A stretch of DNA of 64,000 bases from Nocardia arizonensis (GCF_001310275.1 NZ_LGYZ01000087.1:124001-188000); one strand, 5' to 3'; shown: positions 17,121 to 26,231, numbered from the stretch's first letter. Made by a program: numbers and translations. Notes: generated from the letters alone by a model not told the origin.

Positions 17121-17185
17121 CTTTTGCCATGCAGTTCAGAGGACGATACCTAGCTCTACCTGCGGAAATGTCTAACTAGAAGCTG

Positions 17186-17377
17186 TCAGAAATCACCTGG
17201 TTTTGTCACATTCCGTGCCCATTTTGTGCCCACGAGAGGGCGCCGCAGCGGCCGGGTCGGTTCCGGGTCTTCGCCGGTCGGCGGTGCGCTGTAGTCGGAC
17301 GGCCAGAAGATCATCGCGACGGCGACCGCGGCCGGTATCGCAATGACCGCGGCGAGGCCCAGCTGTACCCAGGTCAT
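17186..17377 (-). CDS. Small membrane protein of the prophage
   Basis: A protein of 63 residues: one transmembrane helix (VQLGLAAVIAIPAAVAVAMIF) then a proline- and charge-rich cytosolic or external tail. It overlaps the preceding gene's stop by four bases (ATGA), so the two form an operon. The single helix plus charged tail is compatible with a small holin-like protein or a membrane-bound exclusion factor, but nothing proves either. Confidence 0.55.
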   Translation of the reverse strand: MTWVQLGLAAVIAIPAAVAVAMIFWPSDYSAPPTGEDPEPTRPLRRPLVGTKWARNVTKPGDF

Positions 17378-17712
17378 CGGCCACCCGCCAGATGCGCCCG
17401 CGACGGTCGCGTGTGGCCGCGCCCGTACCCGACGTACCGGTAGATCAGGCCATCACCGGCGTGCAGGTCCGCAACACCGGTCACGGCCTTCTCGAGACCG
17501 TGCAAGTGACGAATATCGCCGATGACTACCGCGTGCGCGCTGAGGCGGTGTACGGCCTCGAGCATGTGGAACACCCAGCCCTGTTGAGCCTGTCGGAAGG
17601 TCAGCACATCGGCCAGAGTCAAACCGGCCCGGGTGGCGATCCGTCGTAGCTTGCGTCGTCCCTCGTCGAGGTCTTCGGTTTCGTCCAGGTCGATCACACC
17701 GAGCGCATTCAC
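17374..17712 (-). CDS. Hypothetical prophage protein
   Basis: About 112 residues from GTG 17712, chosen because GGAAAGGG lies 7 bases upstream. It has an acidic start (GVIDLDETEDLDEGRRKL), a helical region (IATRAGLTLADVLTFRQAQQG) and a mixed part containing HAVVIGDIRHLHGLE. It is rich in histidine and basic residues at the end. No family is recognised. It is coupled to the small membrane protein gene by a 4-base overlap and is divergent from the XRE regulator. Confidence 0.55.
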   Translation of the reverse strand: MNALGVIDLDETEDLDEGRRKLRRIATRAGLTLADVLTFRQAQQGWVFHMLEAVHRLSAHAVVIGDIRHLHGLEKAVTGVADLHAGDGLIYRYVGYGRGHTRPSRAHLAGGR

Positions 17713-17935
17713 TCGCCAACCCTTTCCCCTGCAATGTGTTTGGAAGGCACCCACCGCCGAGGACATCCGTCCGGCCGGGCGGCTCAGTGCTGGGCCGGAC
17801 GGTTCGGGGTGTCAACCCGGCGGCGGGGCCACCTCCAGCGTCGTTCTTAGGGCCGTGACCGAGCGACGACGCAACCGGCGTCGATCGGTACCTATTCCAG
17901 GCGACATTCCGACGTCATTGCTCTAGCGTGGCAGC

Positions 17936-18682
17936 ATGGGCGGCACACCTAACACAGCACTGCGAGCAGCGCGGAACGCGCGCCGGATGAGCCAGGACGA
18001 CTTGGCCCGAGCATTGCGCGACGTCGGTTGTACGAGCGCGACGAAGCGGCTGGTGCAACGCTGGGAAGCGGGAACAACCCTCAATCCGCGGGCGTCGCAT
18101 GTGCGCGCCCTCGAAAAGGTGATGAGAATGCCAATCGAATCCCTTGGGTTCGGTGCGGTCATGGCCGGCCGGTCCCTATCCAGCGACGACGAGAACGGGC
18201 ATGTGGTTGATTCGGCCATCGGCCGAGTGCCGCTCGAATCAGCGACCGCCGCACCGAGGCCGAACCCTGGCAACTATTCCGGTATCTGGCTGTCGCGTTA
18301 CGAGTACTACTCGAGCGGCAGGGACGCCACGTTCACCGCGGTTCACCATGTCGTGGTGCTGCAACACGACGACGTGCTGACTGTGCGGAGCCTGCCGGGG
18401 TCGGCGGCCTCGAGCATGGAAATGGACCTGACCATCGATGGCAACGTGGCGACGGGGACATGGACCGAGCGCACCGCACCGCAGGGCTACTACCGTGGCG
18501 CCCGGTACCACGGCGCTATACAGCTGCTGATCGAGCTGACCGGCACTCGCATGGCTGGAAAGTGGATCGGGTTCGGCAAGAGCTTCGACATCAATACCGG
18601 TCCGTGGGAGCTGGTGCTACAGGATCCGTCGACGAGTAAAGCGACGATCGAGGCATTCGACCGGCCGCCCGAACCGGCCTAG
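17936..18682 (+). CDS. XRE-family regulator with C-terminal beta-rich domain
   Basis: A protein of 248 residues. The N-terminus is a helix-turn-helix (RMSQDDLARALRDVG, TSATKRLVQRWEAG). From about residue 110 a second domain follows (NYSGIWLSRYEYYSSGRD, MEMDLTIDGNVATGTWTER), which recurs in XRE regulators of nocardioform and streptomycete mobile elements and may sense a ligand. It faces away from the rest of the element and is convergent with the tape-measure gene. It may be a cargo (lysogenic conversion) gene rather than the immunity repressor, which is better placed at 29377. Confidence 0.75.
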   Translation: MGGTPNTALRAARNARRMSQDDLARALRDVGCTSATKRLVQRWEAGTTLNPRASHVRALEKVMRMPIESLGFGAVMAGRSLSSDDENGHVVDSAIGRVPLESATAAPRPNPGNYSGIWLSRYEYYSSGRDATFTAVHHVVVLQHDDVLTVRSLPGSAASSMEMDLTIDGNVATGTWTERTAPQGYYRGARYHGAIQLLIELTGTRMAGKWIGFGKSFDINTGPWELVLQDPSTSKATIEAFDRPPEPA

Positions 18683-18691
18683 ACCCACTCG

Positions 18692-18733
18692 GGGGGTACT
18701 CGCATGTGAGTACCCCCGGGGTCAATTGACCCC
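18692..18733. terminator. Double hairpin between convergent XRE regulator and tape-measure gene
   Basis: GGGGGTACTC (18692-18701) pairs perfectly with GAGTACCCCC (18708-18717), and immediately after it GGGGTCAATTGACCCC (18718-18733) is a perfect 16-bp palindrome. They lie 9 bases past the XRE stop and 11 bases before the end of the tape-measure gene, so they can stop both transcripts. Confidence 0.75.
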
Positions 18734-18743
18734 GCGACGGCGG

Positions 18744-21700
18744 TCACGGCAATGCGGCCATGAGTCCGATTGCCCGTTTGTGCGCTTGGCGTTCTACCAG
18801 CTCGGCAAGATCGCTGACGTCGGCAACCCGAGCGTTGATGGTCGGGGAGAATCCGCCAGCGGATACCTGCGCGGTCGCGGGGGCGGCCTGGAAACCGCTG
18901 GGGTCGATGCGGCGCGGTCCCCATGCCGAGGCATTGATCGATTCGAGCAGGGGCAGGGCCGAGTGGAACGTCTCGGTCTCGCGGGGGGAGAGCACCCGTT
19001 CGGGCTTGAGCGTCTGCTTGGCCAAGAACCCGCGCCCGGAGGCGACACCGCCCTGGTCGTACCAATGCGGGTTCTGCGCCTGCCAGAAGCTCCACGCCTT
19101 CGACGGGTCGCCGTAGCGTTGAGATATGTAGCGCTGCCCGTACACGGCTTGCAGGTACGGGTCCGAGGTCTTCGACCCGCCCACCGTTCCCCAGGTTTGA
19201 TCCAGGAACTGAAACAGGCCGTATGCGGTGCTGGACGGGTTCTGCGCGGTCGGGTTCCAGCTCGACTCGTGGCTGACCAATTCGTCCAGGGCAGACCACT
19301 GTGGCCCGGTGTTCCACCCCACCGGCGACATAGCGTTCTTCACCGCGTCGACCACCGAATTGCCGGTACTCGCCGAGGTTTCCGCCGCGGGCGCGGGCGC
19401 CGCGTTGGCCAAGGCCGGATCGTTGACCGGCGCCGAGGATTGCGGGGTGACGGTGGTGACCATGGAGGGCAGGTTCTTCGGGGTGTAGGCGTAGCCCTGC
19501 TGATCGAGTTGGCCGTTCTGCTGCTGGTAGAAGTTCAACGCGGTCGTGGCGGCCCTGTTGTAGGTGTTGGTCTCGGACAGAACCGAGTTCTCCAGTCCGA
19601 ACATCGACAGCAAGCCGGTAGCCAGGATGCTTCCGGCCTTGGAGAAGATTCCTTGGAGATTCGGCGGGGTCGACTCGTCCTTCTTCTTCTGCGAAGATTC
19701 CAAGCTGTTCTGCGCCTGCTGGTATTTCAGGTCCGCCGCGATCCGGTCCTGCTCGGTGGAATTCGGGTCGGCGTAGACCCGGTTGCGTTCGCTGTTGGCG
19801 GCATCGACCGCAGCCTCACCCTGCAACCGCTGGAGCTCGGTGTCACTACGGCGGCCGGGCAGCGCGGCCTGCGGACTCAGCACCGACTGGGTCGTGACGC
19901 CCGAGGTGTCTGCTGTGCCCGTGCCGCCGACGCCGGGAACCGTCGGAGAGGTGGATGCGACCTGCATTTGCAGGAAGGACCACTGGTTGAACATCGGGTG
20001 GAACGCGCCCGCCGCCGACCCGCCGTACAACACACCCTGCGATCCGTTGGACTCGACGTTCACGCCGTTGGGCAGCGTGCCCGCGGTATGACCACCAGCT
20101 GGCATGGAGGGGTCGTTGATCCAGCCGACCCGGAACGCGCCCGCCCCACCCTTCCCGCTGGACCAACCCAACGCGCCCAGCCATTCGCCCTCGTTGGCGG
20201 TTGACATGCGCCCGTTGAGAGCGGGCAATCCGGCCGCGACGTTGGCGAGCTGGGAGATCAGGCCCGAGCAGTCATTGATACCGCCGTACGGGGTGCCGTT
20301 GCGTTTCTGCGCGTACTCGTCGAGCGCCTTGATACGGCCGATGATGCCGCCTTCTTCGTGGCGCGGGAAGGTGCCCGCGTTGATAGCGGCCAGTTCCTTG
20401 TGATAGCGGGCCGAGCTGTCGCGGTTGATGATCCACTCCCCGCCGTCGAGCCACGCCAGAGGTGCACCCGATGCGGCGGCGACGCCGAGGAACCCGTCAC
20501 GCCTGTCGGTGCCGGGCCCGGTCGTCGGGAGTCGACCACCGATCGCGTTCGCCGGTATCGCCGCGGTGACGGTGCCGCTGGCCTGCGCACCGCTGAACTT
20601 GCCGATCTCGAAGTTCACCTTCACGTTCAGCGGTGTGTCGGCCATCTCCTTGATATCGGCCTTGGCCTTGGCGTTGTCGAGGGTGACCACAACGGTCTTG
20701 TTGCCGGGCAGCCGTTCGGCCTGGTAGCCCATCTCCTTCAACTTCGCGATCTGCTCATCGGTGGCGGAGTTCAATACCACCGTGGACGCTGAGACCTTGT
20801 CGACCGAGACGCCGACCCCGTCGAAGACCTTCTTGCCCTGCTCGGTGAGTTCGTGCATGCCGTTGCTGGCCTGGTCGATCGCGACGGTCTGTTTGCCGAG
20901 TTCGGCGATCTTGGAGCCTGTGTTGTTCATCTCTCCGCCGAGTGTGGCGGCGGACTCGCCGATGTCGTTGAGAGCCGCTTTCAGCTCGGCCAGGTCCTTG
21001 ATACTGCCGTTGCCCTTCTTCGCCCACGCCTGATCGAATCTGGCAACGGCCTCGGGGATGCCTTGCAATGCTTGCGCGACATCCTCTTTCGACAGGCCCA
21101 GGGTCTGGCGAGTCTGCTCGAACTGCATCGCGCCGCTCGCGTCCTTCGGCACCTGCTCGAGGATGATCCGCGTCAACCGCTCGTTGATCTGAGACTTGGC
21201 GTCTGGCGCGAGTCCCAGGGCAGCCAAGGTGAGCTGGCGGCCATCGACACCGAGAGTGCGGGCACGCTCGAGGAATCCGCCCTTGCCTAGGTCCTCGGCC
21301 GCCTTAGTGATCGTGGCCTGGGTGGTGAGACCGGAGGTCTTGTCGAGAGTGTCGCCCAGCGCCTCGAGCCTCGATTGCTGTTTGCGGGCAGCCTCTTCCG
21401 CCTCGGCATGCTGTTTTGCCAGGTACGACAGGCCCAGCCCGGCACCGACCGACAGAGCGGCGACACCGAGCACACCGGCCGGACCGAGCGCGGCACCCAG
21501 CGCGCCGACCGCACCGGTCGCGCCGGTCGACCCCGACAGTCCCTGCCGGAAATTCCCGACAGCGGTGTTCGCGTTGCCGATCGCCAACCGCACACCATCG
21601 AATATCGGGCCGATCGTCTTCACCGCCAGATAGGCGATGACCACATCTCGCACGAGCTGCGGATGCGCCGCCATGAGATCCGCGGCCACCCGCAGGAACG

Positions 21701-23555
21701 GCAACGTGATGTTCGCCCATGCCTGGAACCCGTTGTAGACCCCGCCGAGGATTTCCGGCAGCTGCGACAGGATCGGTTTCAGGGCGTCCATCTTCTCGCG
21801 GGCCTCATTGAAGAACGCCTTCAACTCCGCTTGTCCCTCAGTGGATTTGAGGAACCGCGCCATACGTTCTGTCATTTCGTCGAGCGACCGCAATGTCTGC
21901 CCGTTGTCACCAGCCGCGCGCAGCAACGACAGAAACGAGGAACCGGTGTTGTGGGCGATCGAACCCAGCGTCTTCGTCGAGGTGATGCCGTCTTCGAGCC
22001 ACTTCTTCAGCGACCCATCGGCGGCCGTGCGCTGGATCAGGTTGTCGAATCGATTCGCGGCGTTGTCGATCGCCGTACCGAACTGCGGCAGGAATTCCGA
22101 CCCGACCGTCACGAGCTTTGTGAGCGCATCGGTCAACGGACCAGCGCCCTTTGCCGCGTTGGCGAACCCCAGAGCGGTGTTGTCCAACGACTTCTTGAAA
22201 TCGGCCTTGTTGGCGTCACTGGCCAGCGACGCGATCGATGCCCGTAGACCGCTGTTGATGGCGGTGTTGACACCGACCAGACCCTCACGCAGATTCGGCA
22301 ACTGCGCCTCGGCGAGATCCTTGATAGCCGGGCCCATGCCGTTGGTCAGCGCGTCTTGGCTGGCCTTCCGCGCCTCGGTCCACGCACCACCGAGCGACCG
22401 GATATCGGTCACCAGCTCACGAGCGTTCGGCGACAAATCCGCCATCGCCTCGGCGAACTTGTCGGCGCCGCCGCCTCCGCCGGGTGTCTGCGCCAGGTTC
22501 TCCTGCGCGGTGAGCAAGGCGTCGGCGGCGCGGGCCTGTGCACGTTGGGCCGCGGCGACCTGATCGGAGCCGGACACCCCCGCGGCGTTGGCCTCGGCGG
22601 TGTCCTGCTGGAGATCCTGCATGGCGATCTGCTGTCGGCGCAGCCGTGCCAGTGCCTCGTCGTAGGTGTTCTGGGCGCGGCGGCGAGCGGTGGAATCCGA
22701 GGTTGGATCGAATTGCACCTCGGCCAGGCGTTTGCCGGCCTCGTCCACCGAGATCGAGGCGTCCTCTACCGAGAGTTTCTGCTCGTCGAGGTCGAGATTC
22801 ATGTCCCGGATCGACCGTGACGCATCCCTGTAGGCAGTGTTCAACGCCCGGGTGGTGGAGGCAGCGTCCTCTTCGGCGTGACGGACCGCGACCAGCTTCT
22901 GACGCTGATCGGCCAGCGACGACGCCGATCCCGCGGCCTCGGACTTCAACGCCTTGAACGCCGCCGGGATACCGGACAGACCGGTCGCGATGCCCGCGAC
23001 ACCGACACCGGCGCCGAATCCCACTGCGGGGATCAGCCCGACGAGATTGGCGACGTTCTTGGCTGCGTCGGCGATGGCCAGCAGTTGAGCCAGGACACCT
23101 GGTGCGCCGACGACACCGGCGACGGTGATGTTCAGCGTGCCCATCCGCCGCAGATCCGAGGTGAGGCTGGACATGCCGCCGCGAGCCCGCGCGCCGTTGA
23201 CGGACGGGGTGACCGTCCACCCATCGCGCATGGCTCGCTTCAGCGCCTCGATCTCCGCTGCCGCGGTCGCGGTGTTGGCGTCCATGCGGAAGGTCTGGTT
23301 CTCCCGCGCGATACGCTGAAGGTTCTCGACTTCGGCGGCGGCGACGCGGGTGTCCGCGCTCATCCGGAAGGTCTGGTTTTCGCGGGCGATGCGCTGGAGT
23401 TGTTCTATCTCCGCGCGGGCGGTCGCGGTATCGGCGCCGACGCGGACGTCCATGCTGAAGTCGTAACGCTTCAGCTCGGTCTCGGTCTCACGCACGAAGT
23501 CCCGGAAGGACGGCTTGATCTTGATACCAGCCGTACCAGCGTCGTACTGGGGCAT
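18744..23555 (-). CDS. Phage tape-measure protein with two peptidoglycan-hydrolase domains
   Basis: A protein of 1603 residues. After the typical start (AGIKIKPSFRDFVRETETEL) come three tandem copies of a ~29-residue unit containing IEQLQRIARENQTFRM or a close variant (residues about 45-125), then hydrophobic and coiled-coil stretches (for example residues 135-200 and 660-730) as in siphophage tape measures. Near residue 1090 an NlpC/P60-like segment shows NDCSGLISQL with a downstream GGHTAGTLP, supplying Cys and His. Near residue 1410 a soluble lytic transglycosylase domain shows SHESSWNPTAQNPSSTAYG with the catalytic glutamate. Such proteins set tail length and locally open the cell wall during DNA entry. 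It begins one base inside the upstream gene's stop (TAATG). Confidence 0.88.
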   Translation of the reverse strand: MPQYDAGTAGIKIKPSFRDFVRETETELKRYDFSMDVRVGADTATARAEIEQLQRIARENQTFRMSADTRVAAAEVENLQRIARENQTFRMDANTATAAAEIEALKRAMRDGWTVTPSVNGARARGGMSSLTSDLRRMGTLNITVAGVVGAPGVLAQLLAIADAAKNVANLVGLIPAVGFGAGVGVAGIATGLSGIPAAFKALKSEAAGSASSLADQRQKLVAVRHAEEDAASTTRALNTAYRDASRSIRDMNLDLDEQKLSVEDASISVDEAGKRLAEVQFDPTSDSTARRRAQNTYDEALARLRRQQIAMQDLQQDTAEANAAGVSGSDQVAAAQRAQARAADALLTAQENLAQTPGGGGGADKFAEAMADLSPNARELVTDIRSLGGAWTEARKASQDALTNGMGPAIKDLAEAQLPNLREGLVGVNTAINSGLRASIASLASDANKADFKKSLDNTALGFANAAKGAGPLTDALTKLVTVGSEFLPQFGTAIDNAANRFDNLIQRTAADGSLKKWLEDGITSTKTLGSIAHNTGSSFLSLLRAAGDNGQTLRSLDEMTERMARFLKSTEGQAELKAFFNEAREKMDALKPILSQLPEILGGVYNGFQAWANITLPFLRVAADLMAAHPQLVRDVVIAYLAVKTIGPIFDGVRLAIGNANTAVGNFRQGLSGSTGATGAVGALGAALGPAGVLGVAALSVGAGLGLSYLAKQHAEAEEAARKQQSRLEALGDTLDKTSGLTTQATITKAAEDLGKGGFLERARTLGVDGRQLTLAALGLAPDAKSQINERLTRIILEQVPKDASGAMQFEQTRQTLGLSKEDVAQALQGIPEAVARFDQAWAKKGNGSIKDLAELKAALNDIGESAATLGGEMNNTGSKIAELGKQTVAIDQASNGMHELTEQGKKVFDGVGVSVDKVSASTVVLNSATDEQIAKLKEMGYQAERLPGNKTVVVTLDNAKAKADIKEMADTPLNVKVNFEIGKFSGAQASGTVTAAIPANAIGGRLPTTGPGTDRRDGFLGVAAASGAPLAWLDGGEWIINRDSSARYHKELAAINAGTFPRHEEGGIIGRIKALDEYAQKRNGTPYGGINDCSGLISQLANVAAGLPALNGRMSTANEGEWLGALGWSSGKGGAGAFRVGWINDPSMPAGGHTAGTLPNGVNVESNGSQGVLYGGSAAGAFHPMFNQWSFLQMQVASTSPTVPGVGGTGTADTSGVTTQSVLSPQAALPGRRSDTELQRLQGEAAVDAANSERNRVYADPNSTEQDRIAADLKYQQAQNSLESSQKKKDESTPPNLQGIFSKAGSILATGLLSMFGLENSVLSETNTYNRAATTALNFYQQQNGQLDQQGYAYTPKNLPSMVTTVTPQSSAPVNDPALANAAPAPAAETSASTGNSVVDAVKNAMSPVGWNTGPQWSALDELVSHESSWNPTAQNPSSTAYGLFQFLDQTWGTVGGSKTSDPYLQAVYGQRYISQRYGDPSKAWSFWQAQNPHWYDQGGVASGRGFLAKQTLKPERVLSPRETETFHSALPLLESINASAWGPRRIDPSGFQAAPATAQVSAGGFSPTINARVADVSDLAELVERQAHKRAIGLMAALP

Positions 23556-23857
23556 TACGCACCATCCTCCATCACCGTGTCATCCGGGCCGACCACATAC
23601 GCCGATGCTCGGAAATGTCGATCGTCGGGAACCACGCCGAAGAACCCCGCCGAGCGCGCACTGTGCCCGTCCAGTAGCCACGCTGGCACCGTCACCGGGA
23701 GCCTTTCCCGGAATCGGGCCAATTGGCGCGGAATCGCAGGCTCGACGGTCCCCTGTGCTGCCCGCGGATCAGGGCGAGCGTGCAACCGCTCCAACTGCTC
23801 GCCCACCCACCGGTACAGCCCGGCGGTAGCAACGGCATCGGAGACGAAATTAGGCAC
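23555..23857 (-). CDS. Hypothetical phage protein upstream of the tape measure
   Basis: 100 residues, no recognised domain; helical N-terminus (SDAVATAGLYRWVGEQLERLHA) and a C-terminus with VPAWLLDGHSARSAGFFGVV and an acidic end. It is coupled to the tape-measure gene by TAATG and overlaps the next upstream gene by 8 bases. By position it could replace the tail-assembly chaperone usually found before a tape-measure gene, but it shows no slippery frameshift arrangement that I can see. Confidence 0.6.
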   Translation of the reverse strand: MPNFVSDAVATAGLYRWVGEQLERLHARPDPRAAQGTVEPAIPRQLARFRERLPVTVPAWLLDGHSARSAGFFGVVPDDRHFRASAYVVGPDDTVMEDGA

Positions 23858-24203
23858 GGCGCCGCTCCCATCGGGACCGGGCCGCCTGCGACGCCTGCAC
23901 CGACCGACGCGCGGGTGTCATCACCGGTTCCGGGTCGATCTGCTTCAACAACCGCGCCAATGCCGCCTCGAGCAACCGCAGCTCCGCGGACAACTTCACG
24001 CGCGTCTTGGTGTCCTCCGCCTCGCAATACCGCTCGGAAAGGTCCACTTTTCGGTCGATATTCGACGCGATCAGCTCCAAAACAGCCCGGTCCCGCTCGG
24101 ACCATTCCACCGCGCGACCCATCCGACGAGACACACTCTCGAGCTCAGCGTCCAACGCGCGCAGCATCTTTCGGGCCTCACTGCTACGCCGCACAGGAAC
24201 CAC
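23850..24203 (-). CDS. Hypothetical helical, arginine-rich phage protein
   Basis: 117 residues, nearly all predicted helix: RKMLRALDAELESVSRRMGR and KTRVKLSAELRLLEAALARL are coiled-coil-like, and the tail (RRSVQASQAARSRWERRRA) is strongly basic. The size and the basic end recall small terminase subunits or DNA-binding scaffolds, but no motif confirms this. First gene of the tape-measure operon; about 180 bases without a gene lie upstream of it. Confidence 0.55.
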   Translation of the reverse strand: MVPVRRSSEARKMLRALDAELESVSRRMGRAVEWSERDRAVLELIASNIDRKVDLSERYCEAEDTKTRVKLSAELRLLEAALARLLKQIDPEPVMTPARRSVQASQAARSRWERRRA

Positions 24204-24381
24204 CCCCCGCCCGGCTCACCGGTCCACCCCCGGAATCAGAGAAATGCATGCGGGGATCAGATTCAGCAGTGCGTCCCGATGCCTTGAGGTGACCGGGGGA
24301 CCCCGTCCCACCCCCTGGGGTCACCGGTCAGCCGACCAGTGCGAGCTGGTGCTGTCGAATGTGTCGGTCATGTTGGTGTCC

Positions 24382-25341
24382 TCACGCCGGGATCGTCATG
24401 AACGGCCGGTTCTTCCAAGCGGCGCGCCGAAGTTCCTCCGGGCCGAGGTGTTTGTTCTTGCCGCGGCGCGTCCACTCCGGGCCCCGCGTCAGCTCGATCT
24501 CGCGTTGCAGGTTGATCCGCCAACGCCTGAGCCCTTCGATCTGGCGCTCTGTCGGTACCCAGAACTCGGCGCCGTTGTTGATGAACCAGACGAAGCGCAG
24601 CGGACCGCGTTCGGGCCACGGCTGGACCATGCGGTTGTGCTGCTCTGACTCGTTCCCGACCAGGGTGTAGTTGTCAGGTACGCCACCCTTGCGCCAGTTC
24701 GGCCAGAGCTGATCCATGTTGGAGAAGTGGCAGTCGTCGGCGTCGGGGTCATCGCATCTGCGTGAGCGGCAGTCGACGCGCACGGTGCCATCGAAGCACT
24801 CGAGCATGACTTTGTTCTGCGCCTTGCGGATCTCGAGGTAGTTCGACCACTGCACGTCCACCGCACCGAATGCCGCGACGGCGTCGCCCCCCGAGCGCAA
24901 CGCGGCCTCGGCGTTCGGCAGCGTGGCGAGGACTTCGGCGGCCGGTCGGGCCTGCTCGACACACTCGATGAGCTGCCGATGCAAGTGACCCAGGATCTCG
25001 GGAGCGTTGACGGTGAAGGTGTTCCAGCACAGGGCGGCGGCCTGATCACGCAGCGCGGTGAGCGCCCGGCGCTCGGTCTCGTGCACGGCCTCGGCGCCGG
25101 TCTGGATGCGCGCCCACTCGGTGAAGTCGGCGGGGAGTTCGCCGGCGTCGAGGATGCGCGCGATCTCGACGCTGTACGGGGGCGGCGGGGTGAGTCCGCG
25201 CAGGCGCTCGTCAGCCTGCTCGGCCACGCTCAGCGCGGACGAATACTTCCCCGCATCGCCCATCGCCGATAGCGCGACGTCGAGCGCCTGATGGTCGCGC
25301 ATCGTCTTGATGTGGTGGACGCTGGGGATCATGTCTCGCAT
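24382..25341 (-). CDS. Hypothetical prophage protein with a Cys-rich insert
   Basis: 319 residues with no recognised family. The N-terminal half is alanine-rich helix (ALDVALSAMGDAGKYSSALS, LPNAEAALRSGGDAVAAF). The middle carries DCRSRRCDDPDADDCHF, a cysteine- and aspartate-rich segment whose DPDADD also occurs in the 28389-28946 gene of the same element. The C-terminus is aromatic and basic (GPLRFVWFINNGAEFWV, RRGKNKHLG). Probably cytosolic. An alternative start is the ATG three codons downstream. Confidence 0.6.
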   Translation of the reverse strand: MRDMIPSVHHIKTMRDHQALDVALSAMGDAGKYSSALSVAEQADERLRGLTPPPPYSVEIARILDAGELPADFTEWARIQTGAEAVHETERRALTALRDQAAALCWNTFTVNAPEILGHLHRQLIECVEQARPAAEVLATLPNAEAALRSGGDAVAAFGAVDVQWSNYLEIRKAQNKVMLECFDGTVRVDCRSRRCDDPDADDCHFSNMDQLWPNWRKGGVPDNYTLVGNESEQHNRMVQPWPERGPLRFVWFINNGAEFWVPTERQIEGLRRWRINLQREIELTRGPEWTRRGKNKHLGPEELRRAAWKNRPFMTIPA

Positions 25342-25389
25342 ACCCCCAGCGTGAGCGCGCGCCGGTCGCCCACCTTCCCATAAGAGAAG

Positions 25390-25722
25390 TCAGGCGATCC
25401 GGCGCGCTTCGGCGTACGCCTGCACGGTCGCGCGGGAGAACACCCACAGGCGGCGCCCGACGCGGCGCCCGTCGAGGTCAGCGGCGATCATGCAGACGTA
25501 CCGCTTGCTGTAGCCCAGGATCTCGGCGGCCTCCGCGGAGCTGATCTCCGCGGTATCGGTGACGGGCTCCTCGTCGGGTTCGCCGTATTGGGCGGCGAAC
25601 TGCATTCGGGCGTAGAGGTGGCGCACCGCCTCGGGGATTCCCGCACCGCGCAGGGTTCGGGCACGCACCAACTCGTCGAGCGCGTAGAGCGTGGCGCGGA
25701 CCTCGAGGTCACTGAGTTTCAC
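25390..25722 (-). CDS. Small helix-turn-helix (MerR/excisionase-type) protein
   Basis: About 110 residues from GTG 25722. The C-terminal half is a winged-helix DNA-binding module: SSAEAAEILGYSKRYVCMIA, then DGRRVGRRLWVFSRATVQAYA. The N-terminus KLSDLE is the same as that of the gene ending at 26194, and the 22 bases around both start codons are identical. It may be a second excision or replication accessory factor or a regulator of the early operon. Confidence 0.65.
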   Translation of the reverse strand: MKLSDLEVRATLYALDELVRARTLRGAGIPEAVRHLYARMQFAAQYGEPDEEPVTDTAEISSAEAAEILGYSKRYVCMIAADLDGRRVGRRLWVFSRATVQAYAEARRIA

Positions 25723-25786
25723 CGCAGAGCCTCCGGGCGTGAGCGAGCGCGTGGGCGCTGATGCGCAGCGCCCCACCGGTGACCGG

Positions 25787-26194
25787 TCATGACCGCCCGC
25801 CTCGAGTGCGTTTCCGGACACGTGGCCGGTGTTGGTGAGCGGTCCGCTGCGCGACCATGAGAGGGGTTACCGTCGCGAATAGCCCAGTGGGCTCGGACAC
25901 TGAGCCGTGAGCCGACTGGCAATCGCCCCCAGTCGGCTCATCGTCTTTTCCCAGGTCACGCCCAGTGGGCTCAGTGGGCTCAGTCGGATCATGTACGGGG
26001 ACTGGCTGAGCCGATTGAGCCGACTGGGGATGCTCCCACCGAGAGGTTCGGGGGAATCCTCCGATGGCGTACACCACACCGAGCTCCTTGGCGGCCCGCT
26101 TGATGGTGGCCTCCGAGAAGCCAGCGCGCCGAGCGGCGTCCTTGACTCGCTTCGCCGGGGTGCTGCCCTGCTCCTCGAGGTCACTGAGTTTCAC
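25787..26194 (-). CDS. Replication-associated small DNA-binding protein
   Basis: 135 residues from GTG 26194. The N-terminal 45 residues contain TPAKRVKDAARRAGFSEATI followed by KRAAKELGV, the helix-turn-helix often found at the C-terminus of phage primase/RepA-type proteins. Here it is a separate gene 37 bases downstream of the ATPase, as if that domain had been split off. The rest is low-complexity (HDPTEPTEPTGRD) because the DNA there is an array of CAGTSGGCTC repeats, and the C-terminus is arginine-rich. Confidence 0.6.
   Translation of the reverse strand: MKLSDLEEQGSTPAKRVKDAARRAGFSEATIKRAAKELGVVYAIGGFPRTSRWEHPQSAQSAQPVPVHDPTEPTEPTGRDLGKDDEPTGGDCQSAHGSVSEPTGLFATVTPLMVAQRTAHQHRPRVRKRTRGGRS
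25885..26026. repeat. Array of CAGT(C/G)GGCTC repeats, both orientations
   Basis: At least eight copies of a 10-bp unit CAGTSGGCTC or its complement lie in 142 bases: 25885, 25909 (inverted), 25930, 25963, 25972, 25981 (one mismatch), 26008 (inverted, one mismatch) and 26017 (inverted). They fall inside the gene at 25787-26194. An iteron or protein-binding array is the simplest reading. Confidence 0.6.
26173..26194 (-). repeat. 22-bp direct repeat over two start codons
   Basis: 26173-26194 and 25701-25722 are identical. On the minus strand each holds a GTG start and the codons for KLSDLE. Either a duplicated gene start or a conserved regulatory site over the initiation codon. Confidence 0.6.
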
Positions 26195-26231
26195 GACGCG
26201 TCCCTTCGTGCGCCCACCGCTGTCGCAACCA

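Noticed and set aside
17100..17165. tRNA-like sequence on the minus strand ending in a T-arm and acceptor-like end
   Set aside because: The T-arm and acceptor strand belong to the ssrA 3' end copy at the att site. No matching 5' acceptor strand or proper anticodon arm is present, so it is not a tRNA gene.
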